Of a stretch of DNA of 5,221 bases, positions 1 through 4,898 are shown piece after piece. Position 1 is the stretch's first letter. Every line of letters begins with the position of its first letter. The notes beneath the pieces are model-generated. The model had not been told where the DNA came from and searched no databases. It was given only the letters and a program-made list of their open reading frames with translations. The translations under genes and the position numbers were made by a program. Source of the DNA: an uncultured Clostridia bacterium (GTDB lineage Bacteria; Bacillota; Clostridia; Christensenellales; Borkfalkiaceae); NCBI GenBank assembly GCA_934254755.1, contig CAKQMM010000107.1:1-5221 (forward strand), read 5' to 3'.

Positions 1-209
1 TAAAAGAAACAATCACCCAAGAAAGCCCCTCCCCCGCCGATTACGAACGCCGAAACGGGATCGAATATAAGAGCCGCCAAGCATATAATAATATCGTTAA
101 GATATAAGTGACCGCCGGGAACGGGTACGCCGAATGAGCTTAACGCAACGTTAAGCGCGGTGAAAAGCCCGACGAAACATATTTTTTTAGCAGATATCTG
201 ATTATTCAT
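1..209 (-). CDS. ECF transporter S component, N-terminal part (cut by window edge)
   Basis: Integral membrane substrate-binding (S) subunit of an energy-coupling factor vitamin importer; it would dock on a shared EcfA/A'/T module encoded elsewhere. Translation from ATG at 209-207 is open to the edge (69 codons) and starts MNNQISAKKI. It shows a short basic N-terminus, then a hydrophobic helix at about residues 10-28 containing an AxxxA motif (ALNVA, residues 18-22), which S components use to contact EcfT. A PVPGGHLYLND loop (29-39) follows, then a second helix (about 40-52) and the start of a glycine-rich helix (IGGGGAFLGD, 57-66). The GGHLYLND...AFLGD pattern resembles the ECF-ribofla_trS / DUF1393-type family, from memory of the family. 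The start is supported by AAGGAAG eight bases upstream. The substrate cannot be read from this fragment: riboflavin, a B6 vitamer, HMP and others are possible. It is divergent from the MocR regulator at 904, which may control it. Confidence 0.8.
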   Translation of the reverse strand, partial: MNNQISAKKICFVGLFTALNVALSSFGVPVPGGHLYLNDIIICLAALIFDPVSAFVIGGGGAFLGDCFF

Positions 210-215
210 ATCTAA

Positions 216-222
216 CTTCCTT
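216..222 (-). promoter_or_regulatory. Ribosome binding site of the ECF S component gene
   Basis: On the minus strand AAGGAAG lies directly upstream of ATG 209-207, with six bases between the end of the motif and the start codon. It fixes the start of the partial gene at the left edge and contrasts with the divergent regulator, which has no such site. Confidence 0.75.
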
Positions 223-367
223 GACTTTTGTTTTTATATAGTGTACGCTAAGTTTGATTATATTAAAATAACCAATTTGATTATTATTTTTAATACCAGA
301 TGATAGAGTTTTTGGCGAAAATTTTAATAAAAGCGAATAGCGCTATAATTTAGGCGCGTTTTGTAAA
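223..367. other. AT-rich leader/promoter region of the ECF S component gene, no gene seen
   Basis: This stretch is strongly AT-rich compared with the flanking coding DNA and has no credible reading frame. It should carry the promoter of the leftward ECF gene. Several TATAAT-like hexamers occur on both strands (for example plus strand 344-349), but none has a good TTGACA partner at 16-18 bases, so I do not name a promoter. A perfect 10-bp palindrome ATAGCGCTAT lies at 337-346. I could not recognise a known riboswitch fold (FMN, TPP or other) by eye. Confidence 0.4.
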
Positions 368-407
368 CGGTTTTTATTTTTTATAGGCGGTTTTTATTTT
401 TTATAAA
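368..407. repeat. Two-copy 20-bp tandem direct repeat, T-rich
   Basis: CGGTTTTTATTTTTTATA occurs at 368-385 and again, base for base, at 388-405; the two-base spacer is GG and the second copy is followed by AA, so the period is 20 bp, about two helical turns. It lies between the divergent ECF S component gene (start at 209) and the regulator (start at 904). Head-to-tail sites on one helix face are how MocR-type regulators commonly bind DNA, so an operator role is possible. A simple duplication of AT-rich sequence is the plain alternative. Confidence 0.75.
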
Positions 408-416
408 TGCGCTGCG

Positions 417-444
417 CTAGATCTTTCGGCAAGCTCAGGATGAC
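417..444. repeat. Dispersed intergenic repeat fragment ending CAGGATGAC
   Basis: The block runs from CTAGATC to CTCAGGATGAC with TTCGGCAAG in the middle. It resembles a short intergenic element seen in many bacterial genomes, whose typical form reads ATTCTTCGCTTCGCTCAG then AATGAC. A second, more typical member lies at 598-624 in the same orientation; over 26 aligned positions the two agree at about 17. I recognise the family from general experience and cannot count copies in this genome. It is non-coding here. Confidence 0.55.
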
Positions 445-510
445 GACGTACATTACGTTAAGTGGAAATTTTTTGACCGCGCCTCAAATAATTGAAAATG
501 TCAACATAAA

Positions 511-540
511 AACGGCGGGAGCAAGCCCCCGCCCTACGTT
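511..540. repeat. GC-rich palindromic repeat (hairpin)
   Basis: GGCGGG (514-519) pairs with CCCGCC (528-533), and the outer AACG (511-514) and CGTT (537-540) are also complementary, giving a GC-rich stem in otherwise AT-rich intergenic DNA. The wording GGGAGCAAGCCCCCGCC followed by CTACG is like dispersed palindromic elements found between genes of gut Clostridia. There is no T-run after it in either direction, so it is a poor candidate for an intrinsic terminator. Confidence 0.55.
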
Positions 541-597
541 ATGTTTTCAGCGCAATTATATATTCCGCGCGCATTTAAGCTCACTTTTGCTTCCGCG

Positions 598-624
598 GAG
601 ATTCTTCACTTCGTTCAGAATGAC
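598..624. repeat. Dispersed intergenic repeat (GAGATTCTTC...CAGAATGAC type)
   Basis: The block begins GAGATTCTTCACTTCG and ends TTCAGAATGAC. ATTCT and AGAAT form a small inverted repeat around an 11-base loop. This is a near-standard member of a short repeat familiar from intergenic DNA of many unrelated bacteria; the copy at 417-444 is a diverged relative in the same orientation. It has no coding potential of its own. Confidence 0.6.
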
Positions 625-636
625 AAAAATAGGAAT

Positions 637-770
637 GTCGAGGCGCCGACCCCTACGAGGTGTAAGTTAATAACTGACACGGTTTGTATTTTACCGCTAT
701 TTTTACCTCAATCACTAGCCACTATTGACTAACCAGCAAATCGCAAAAAGCAGCCGGCGGCTGCCGGGTA
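637..770. repeat. Degenerate repeat array, unit 1
   Basis: The unit starts with GTCGAGGCG (637-645), where GTCG and CGAC (637-650) form a small palindrome around GGCGCC. It continues CCCCTACGAGG and then a block whose 22 bases at 653-674 are identical to 786-807 in unit 2. After that the match decays (about 14 of 20 positions at 675-694 versus 808-827, many differences being transitions). Its tail holds CACTA/CTAACC motifs (713-733) and a GC-rich palindrome at 751-767. Spacing to unit 2 is 134 bp. Confidence 0.65.
751..767. repeat. Short GC-rich palindrome inside the repeat array
   Basis: CAGCC (751-755) can pair with GGCTG (759-763), and alternatively CCGGC (754-758) with GCCGG (763-767). 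The two hairpins are mutually exclusive. No T-run follows, so this is not a standard terminator; it is probably another fragment of a palindromic dispersed element. Confidence 0.45.
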
Positions 771-859
771 GTCGAGGCGTTACCGCTACGAGGTGTAAGT
801 TAATAACCGGCACAGTTTATATTACACCTTTACATTCCCCCACTAACCACAAACAAGTC
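771..859. repeat. Degenerate repeat array, unit 2
   Basis: The unit begins GTCGAGGCG (771-779), then GCTACGAGG and the 22-base block at 786-807 that is identical to 653-674. It ends with a pyrimidine-rich stretch and CCCACTAACCAC (839-850). It is 89 bp long against 134 for unit 1, so the units share ordered sub-motifs rather than a fixed length. Confidence 0.65.
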
Positions 860-903
860 GTCGAGGCGCAAACCCTACGAGCCACTACCCACTAACCACT
901 AAT
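860..903. repeat. Degenerate repeat array, unit 3 (short), abutting the regulator start
   Basis: GTCGAGGCG (860-868) is followed by CAAACCCTACGAG, then directly by CCACTACCCACTAACCACTA. The middle 22-base block present in units 1 and 2 is missing. The unit reaches the ATG at 904 and takes up the place where a promoter-proximal leader and ribosome site would normally be. Confidence 0.6.
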
Positions 904-1989
904 ATGAAAAAATACTTAGAAATTTATCAAAAACTGAAAAACGATATGATAAGCGGCGCGATAAAACGCGGCGCAAAGCTTCCGTCAAAAAGAGTGCTGG
1001 CAGATAGCTACGGCGTGAGCGTGATAACCGTTGAACATGCGGTGGGGCTTTTGGAAAGCGAAGGTTACGTTATCGCCCGCGAAAGAAGCGGATATTACTC
1101 CGCATATTCGAGCGACGTTACGTACCTATTCGCGAGTCCTCAAAAAGCAAGCGATAATAACGAAGTTATCCCCTCCGCCCCATCCGCAAAAGCGGGCGGT
1201 TTAAACGGCGATTTAACCTTTCCTTACACCGAGTACGCCCGCACCGTCCGCGCGGTTCTCAATGATTACGGTGACAATTTACTCGCTAAAAAACCGAATT
1301 TCAGCGGGTCAGAAGAATTAAAGACGGCGATAAAAGACTATTTAAAGCGCAACAGAAACTTAACCGTCGAAACTAAAAACATAATTATAGGCGCGGGCGC
1401 GGAATATTTATACGGACTTATTGCGGACGCGCTTAAAGGGGAAGTTTTCGGAATTGAAGACCCGTCATACGAAAAAATTGAGAAAATTTACTCGTCGCGC
1501 GGGGTTAAAACGGATAAATTGAAAATGGGCGGCGACGGAATTTTAACGAGCGAACTTTTACGCACGAGCGCAACCGTTTTGCACGTTACGCCCTTTAAAA
1601 GTTACCCCACTTTAACGAGCGCGACGATTTCTAAAAAGAAAGAATATTTGCACCTTATCGTAAAGCGCGGCGGATATTTGATTGAAGACGACTACGCGCA
1701 GGAATTTTCGCCCGTAAAAAAGTTTGAAGACACGATTTATTCGCTCGACAAATCGGAAAACGGTAGCGGGCGCGTTATTTACGTCAACTCTTTCACAAAA
1801 ACCGTTTCGCCGTCGCTCCGCATAGGGTATATGATTTTGCCCGATAGTTTGCGCGAACTGTGCTTTAAAGCCGTCGGGTTTTACACCTGCCCCGTCCCCA
1901 TATTAGAGCAGTTGATTTTAGCGCGCATATTAAACGAGGGAAGTTTTGAGCGACACGTAAACAAAATGAGGCGCGTACTTCTTAAGTAG
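904..1989 (+). CDS. MocR-type transcriptional regulator (GntR HTH + PLP aminotransferase-like domain), C-terminally truncated
   Basis: The protein is 361 residues. Residues 1-67 form a GntR winged helix-turn-helix, with LPSKRVLADSYGVSVITV (26-43) and a wing ending RSGYYSA. A linker (about 68-105) leads to a fold-type I aminotransferase-like domain: IIGAGAEYLYGLIADAL (161-177), FGIEDPSYEKI (182-192), VTPFKSYPTLTSA (228-240), IEDDYAQEF (260-268), and SFTKTVSPSLRIGYMI (296-311) with Lys299 as the expected PLP-binding lysine. MocR proteins usually run about 450-480 residues; this one stops at HVNKMRRVLLK, where the small C-terminal subdomain would begin. In GabR that part carries a substrate-binding arginine. 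The ATG is right for the family N-terminus, but no Shine-Dalgarno precedes it and repeat DNA abuts it. It may be a decaying gene or a DNA-binding form without effector control. Divergent position suggests the ECF gene as target (inference). Confidence 0.8.
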   Translation: MKKYLEIYQKLKNDMISGAIKRGAKLPSKRVLADSYGVSVITVEHAVGLLESEGYVIARERSGYYSAYSSDVTYLFASPQKASDNNEVIPSAPSAKAGGLNGDLTFPYTEYARTVRAVLNDYGDNLLAKKPNFSGSEELKTAIKDYLKRNRNLTVETKNIIIGAGAEYLYGLIADALKGEVFGIEDPSYEKIEKIYSSRGVKTDKLKMGGDGILTSELLRTSATVLHVTPFKSYPTLTSATISKKKEYLHLIVKRGGYLIEDDYAQEFSPVKKFEDTIYSLDKSENGSGRVIYVNSFTKTVSPSLRIGYMILPDSLRELCFKAVGFYTCPVPILEQLILARILNEGSFERHVNKMRRVLLK

Positions 1990-2073
1990 ACGCCTATATG
2001 GGTAAACCGCGTCTGCCGATAAAGCGACTTTACGGATAAAGCTGTTTACACGCTTAAACTTTTTACAACAATT
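1990..2073. other. Gene remnant or spacer after the truncated regulator
   Basis: I read the three forward frames between the TAG at 1987-1989 and the terminator and found no sequence resembling the missing MocR C-terminal subdomain, so a single frameshift does not explain the truncation. The stretch holds a small hairpin at 2016-2035 (CCG, TAAAG / CTTTA, CGG with one bulged A) and two copies of GATAAAGC. No T-run follows the hairpin. Confidence 0.45.
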
Positions 2074-2108
2074 AAAAAACGGCGGCCTTGAACCAACCAC
2101 CGTTTTTT
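2074..2108 (-). terminator. Intrinsic terminator of the mgl operon (convergent junction)
   Basis: AAAAAACGGCGG (2074-2085) faces CCACCGTTTTTT (2097-2108) around an 11-base loop. Read on the minus strand, all 12 positions pair, one as a G-U wobble, and the stem ends in U6, beginning 15 bases after the mglC stop. Read on the plus strand the same position is a C-A mismatch, so the plus-direction hairpin is weaker, though it too ends in T6. It can serve both converging transcripts but fits the mgl operon better. Confidence 0.85.
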
Positions 2109-2123
2109 GATTATATTTGATTT

Positions 2124-3311
2124 TTAACGCTTAGCGATATATTTACGCATATCCATAGCGCACGCAAACAAGATTATCGCGCCCTTTACTATCGTTTGAA
2201 TTGCGGGGTCGAATTCAAGGAACACAAGCCCTGCATTGACTATCTGAAGAAGGAAAACGCCGAGAATTACGCCGCGAATTTTACCTATGCCGCCCATAAA
2301 CGATACGCCGCCGATGACGCACGCCGCGATTGCGTCGAGTTCGTAGTTGACGCCTGTTGCGGTAGAGTTGCTTGCGATACGAGCAGATTCTACAAAGCCC
2401 GAAATACCGTAAGTTATGCCCGCAAGAGCAAAGACCATGACTATGGTTTTCGCTACATTTACGCCCGAAACCGCCGCAGCTTCTTCGTTGGTGCCGACGG
2501 CAAACATATTTTTGCCGAGCGTCGTTTTGTTCCAGATTATCCACATTATTACCGTTACCGCAACGGTTATCCAGATATAGTTGGGAATCTGAACGCTGCC
2601 GATTTTGAAGCCGCCTTTTATGAACTTGATGTACGTTTCGTCAAGCCCCGCGATAGGCGCGCTGTTGTTCTGTCCTAAAGAAACGTACCACATAACCATT
2701 CCGTAAAGAATAAGTTGAGTGCCGAGCGTTACGATGAAGGGATGAAGTTTGAATTTGCTGACCATAAACCCGTTGAACGCGCCCACTAAGCCGCCGACGA
2801 GCATTGAGATTAAAAGTGCAAGCGGGATAAGCCACGCACTGTAACTAAGCCCCGGAAACATTTTGTTGACGACGCCGCTCGACTGAAGAAGGGACGCGCA
2901 TATACACGCGCACAACCCGACCGAACGCCCTGCGGATAAGTCTGTACCCGTCAGAACTATCGCGCCCGCAATGCCGAGCGCCATTATAAGCCTTGCCGCC
3001 GACTGCATCGTTATGTTTACGATTGAATCGAAAGACAAGAAGTTTGTGTTGTAAATAAACACGACGAGAACGAATATCGCGATGAGAATGTATAGCGCGT
3101 GGTTTAAAAACCATTCCCATATAGATTTTGCCTTTTCTTTACCGCTCAGCGTTTTGAAATGCGCAAAATCGTTTTTGATTTTTTCGCCTTTTTGTTTAAA
3201 GCGATTGCCTATCTTTTTAAAGAAACGCTTAAATACGTTGCCTTCTATAACTTCTGCCGCTACCGTTTCGTCGAACAGCGGTTGATTTGTGTTTTTAATT
3301 TCGTTTGACAT
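2124..3311 (-). CDS. mglC: Galactose/methylgalactoside ABC transporter, permease subunit MglC
   Basis: Membrane channel subunit of the Mgl sugar importer, likely a dimer driven by MglA. It is 395 residues from the ATG at 3311-3309. Residues 1-66 are a soluble, Lys/Arg-rich N-terminal extension; the hydrophobic helices begin near 70 (HALYILIAIFVLVVFIYN). Family motifs are GTDLSAGRSVGL (122-133), FIVTLGTQLILYG (192-204), NKTTLGKNMFAVGTNEEAAA (261-280, the cytoplasmic loop that contacts the ATPase), VSGVNV (281-286), and YELDAIAACVIGGVSFMGG (323-341), all close to E. coli MglC from memory. E. coli MglC is about 336 residues; the excess is mostly the N-terminal extension. The start is set by AAGGGG seven bases upstream, and an in-frame ATG at 3428 inside mglA is rejected. 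It is the last gene of the operon, 11 bases after mglA. The terminator begins 15 bases downstream. Confidence 0.93.
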   Translation of the reverse strand: MSNEIKNTNQPLFDETVAAEVIEGNVFKRFFKKIGNRFKQKGEKIKNDFAHFKTLSGKEKAKSIWEWFLNHALYILIAIFVLVVFIYNTNFLSFDSIVNITMQSAARLIMALGIAGAIVLTGTDLSAGRSVGLCACICASLLQSSGVVNKMFPGLSYSAWLIPLALLISMLVGGLVGAFNGFMVSKFKLHPFIVTLGTQLILYGMVMWYVSLGQNNSAPIAGLDETYIKFIKGGFKIGSVQIPNYIWITVAVTVIMWIIWNKTTLGKNMFAVGTNEEAAAVSGVNVAKTIVMVFALAGITYGISGFVESARIASNSTATGVNYELDAIAACVIGGVSFMGGIGKIRGVILGVFLLQIVNAGLVFLEFDPAIQTIVKGAIILFACAMDMRKYIAKR

Positions 3312-3318
3312 AATAATT

Positions 3319-3325
3319 CCCCTTA
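3319..3325 (-). promoter_or_regulatory. mglC ribosome binding site overlapping the mglA stop
   Basis: On the minus strand TAAGGGG combines the mglA TAA stop (3325-3323) with an AAGGGG Shine-Dalgarno, seven bases before the mglC ATG. Ribosomes ending mglA would arrive at this site, which favours coupled translation of ATPase and permease. It also decides for the 3311 start over the upstream in-frame ATG at 3428. Confidence 0.8.
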
Positions 3326-4828
3326 TACGTATTTGGCGGCAAGAGTCATGATTTCTTCCTGGGTGCAGTTTCTGCCGTCTACTTCGCCCGCTATTCGTCC
3401 GCCGGACATTACTATTATTCTGTCGCAAATACCCATGAGTTCAGGCATTTCGGACGAAACGATGATAACGCCTTTACCTTGACGGGCAAGGTCGATTATG
3501 AGTTCGTAAATTTCATATTTTGCGCCGACGTCTATGCCGCGGGTAGGCTCGTCGAGAAGCAGAACGTCGGGATTTGTGAGCAGCCATCTGCCTAAGATTA
3601 CCTTTTGCTGATTACCGCCCGACAAATTTTTGATAGCCGTTTTTTGCGACGGGGTTTTTACGCTCATTGATTTTATTACGCCGTCCGCGTCGCTCATCAT
3701 CTTTTTGTCAGACAAAAGCCCGCATTTTAAATACGATTTTAAGTTTGCGATGCAGGCGTTTTCCCTTACGCTGAGCCCGCCCAGAATTCCGGTTGAACGT
3801 CTTTCTTCCGTCAAAAGCGCGAGTTTACACTTAATTGCGTCACGCGGAGATTTGATATCGAGCGGCTTACCGTGAAGATACACCGTTCCACTCTCTTTTT
3901 CGTTTATACCGAAAACGGTTTCTAAAACTTCGGTTCTGCCGGCCCCTACAAGCCCCGCAAAGCCGAGAATTTCGCCCGAGTTTAAGGTGAACGAAACGTT
4001 TTTGACGTGATTATATTTAGCGGTCAAACCGTCGACCTTCATAAGTTCGCCGCCGACGACGTTGGTTTTCGGCGGGTAGACGTTCGTGAGTTCGCGCCCG
4101 ACCATTTTTTTAATAATGACGTCCATCGTCAGATCTTTGGCGGCGTCGGTCGAAACGTACTTACCGTCGCGCATGACGGTGACTTCGTCGGAAATTTCAA
4201 GAATTTCGTCCATTTTGTGCGAGATATAAATAATTCCGCACCCCTCGCTTTTAAGCCGCCTTATTATTTTGAACAAATGCTCTACTTCGACCGTCGTCAG
4301 CGATGAGGTAGGTTCGTCGAGCACCAGAATTTTAGCGTTGTAAGAAACGGCTTTGGCGATTTCGACCATTTGTCTTTGCGCGACCGAAAGGCTGCTCATT
4401 ATAACCTTCGGGTCGACGTTTATTTCTAATTCTTTAAAGAGTTTAAGCGTATCGTTATACATTTTGCGCTCGGATATAAGCCCGAATTTAGTCGGGTATC
4501 TGCCGAGCCAGATATTGTCCATAACGTTGCGCTTTAATACCTGATTGAGTTCCTGATGAACCATTGCGACGCCGTTTTCCATGGCGTTTTTAGGCCCCGT
4601 GAAACGGACTTCTTCTCCGTTTATTTTAATAGACCCTTCGTCTTTTTCGTAAATGCCGAACAGACACTTCATAAGCGTAGATTTGCCCGCGCCGTTTTCG
4701 CCCATCAGTGCGTGCACGGTGCCGCGCTTAACGATAAGGCGCGCGTGGTCGAGCGCCTTTACGCCCGGAAAAGACTTACAGATATCGGTCATTTCAAGCA
4801 AAATTGCGTTATCGTTTCCTGCATTCAT
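3323..4828 (-). CDS. mglA: Galactose/methylgalactoside ABC transporter, ATP-binding protein MglA (double ABC)
   Basis: Cytoplasmic ATPase that energises sugar import through MglC. It is 501 residues from the ATG at 4828-4826, close to the roughly 500-506 usual for MglA/RbsA-type sugar ATPases. Domain 1: Walker [10 protein letters not shown] (43-51), Q-loop VHQEL (Gln92), signature LSVAQRQ (147-153), Walker [12 protein letters not shown] (167-177), H-loop ISHK (His204). Domain 2: altered Walker [10 protein letters not shown] (292-300, Arg in place of Lys), TEERR (340-344), intact signature [10 protein letters not shown] (401-410), Walker [13 protein letters not shown] (422-433), and Ser in place of the H-loop His (SSEMPE, 458-463). 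One consensus and one degenerate site is normal for this family, so it is not damage. An alternative ATG at 4837-4835 overlaps the Shine-Dalgarno and is unlikely. The gene sits between mglB and mglC, which supports the galactose assignment over ribose or xylose. Confidence 0.94.
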   Translation of the reverse strand: MNAGNDNAILLEMTDICKSFPGVKALDHARLIVKRGTVHALMGENGAGKSTLMKCLFGIYEKDEGSIKINGEEVRFTGPKNAMENGVAMVHQELNQVLKRNVMDNIWLGRYPTKFGLISERKMYNDTLKLFKELEINVDPKVIMSSLSVAQRQMVEIAKAVSYNAKILVLDEPTSSLTTVEVEHLFKIIRRLKSEGCGIIYISHKMDEILEISDEVTVMRDGKYVSTDAAKDLTMDVIIKKMVGRELTNVYPPKTNVVGGELMKVDGLTAKYNHVKNVSFTLNSGEILGFAGLVGAGRTEVLETVFGINEKESGTVYLHGKPLDIKSPRDAIKCKLALLTEERRSTGILGGLSVRENACIANLKSYLKCGLLSDKKMMSDADGVIKSMSVKTPSQKTAIKNLSGGNQQKVILGRWLLTNPDVLLLDEPTRGIDVGAKYEIYELIIDLARQGKGVIIVSSEMPELMGICDRIIVMSGGRIAGEVDGRNCTQEEIMTLAAKYV

Positions 4829-4836
4829 ATAAACCA

Positions 4837-4842
4837 TCCTTT
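4837..4842 (-). promoter_or_regulatory. mglA ribosome binding site (decides the start)
   Basis: AAAGGA on the minus strand, within GGGAAAAGGATGG, ends eight bases before ATG 4828-4826. The other in-frame ATG (4837-4835) overlaps this motif and so could not use it. The start is therefore set at [13 protein letters not shown]. Confidence 0.75.
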
Positions 4843-4849
4843 TCCCGTT

Positions 4850-4882
4850 AAAGGCGGGCGGAACTTGCGCCCCGCCGCCCTT
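4850..4882 (-). promoter_or_regulatory. Intercistronic hairpin between mglB and mglA
   Basis: On the minus strand AAGGGCGGCGG (4882-4872) pairs with CCGCCCGCCTT (4861-4851 region) as a strong, mostly G-C stem of about 11 bp with one bulged C and a 10-base loop (GGCGCAAGTT). It begins 16 bases after the mglB stop and lies just before the mglA ribosome site. Only TTTAA follows, so termination would be partial at most. Hairpins placed after a binding-protein gene often protect the upstream mRNA and keep binding protein in excess over membrane subunits; that role here is inferred. Confidence 0.7.
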
Positions 4883-4898
4883 GCAGGAAAGATATTCG

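Noticed and set aside
344..349. TATAAT as the -10 box of the regulator promoter
   Set aside because: It lies about 555 bp from the ATG, has no TTGACA-like box at 16-18 bases, and sits in AT-rich DNA where the hexamer is common by chance.
407..732. Two overlapping open frames of 87 and 63 codons in the intergenic region
   Set aside because: They run through recognisable repeat fragments and palindromes, lack ribosome sites, and their translations show no domain-like composition.
637..903. Possible CRISPR array from the recurring GTCGAGGCG/CTACGAGG blocks
   Set aside because: There are only three units with unequal spacing and decayed homology across what would be spacers, and no cas genes.
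1990..2037. Frameshift continuation of the regulator (frame reading DAYMGKPRLPIKRLYG)
   Set aside because: The residues do not resemble the MocR C-terminal subdomain and the frame stops after 16 codons.
3312..3428. Longer mglC starting at the in-frame ATG at 3428
   Set aside because: The added 39 residues are antisense-free overlap with mglA coding sequence, have no family resemblance, and the 3311 ATG has an excellent AAGGGG site.
3923..3963. Altered Walker A (Arg for Lys) and missing H-loop His in MglA domain 2 as signs of damage
   Set aside because: A degenerate second nucleotide site is normal in MglA/RbsA-type double ATPases, and the signature and Walker B of this half are intact.
4829..4837. 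mglA start at ATG 4837-4835
   Set aside because: That codon overlaps the Shine-Dalgarno AAAGGA; the ATG at 4828-4826 is eight bases downstream of it.
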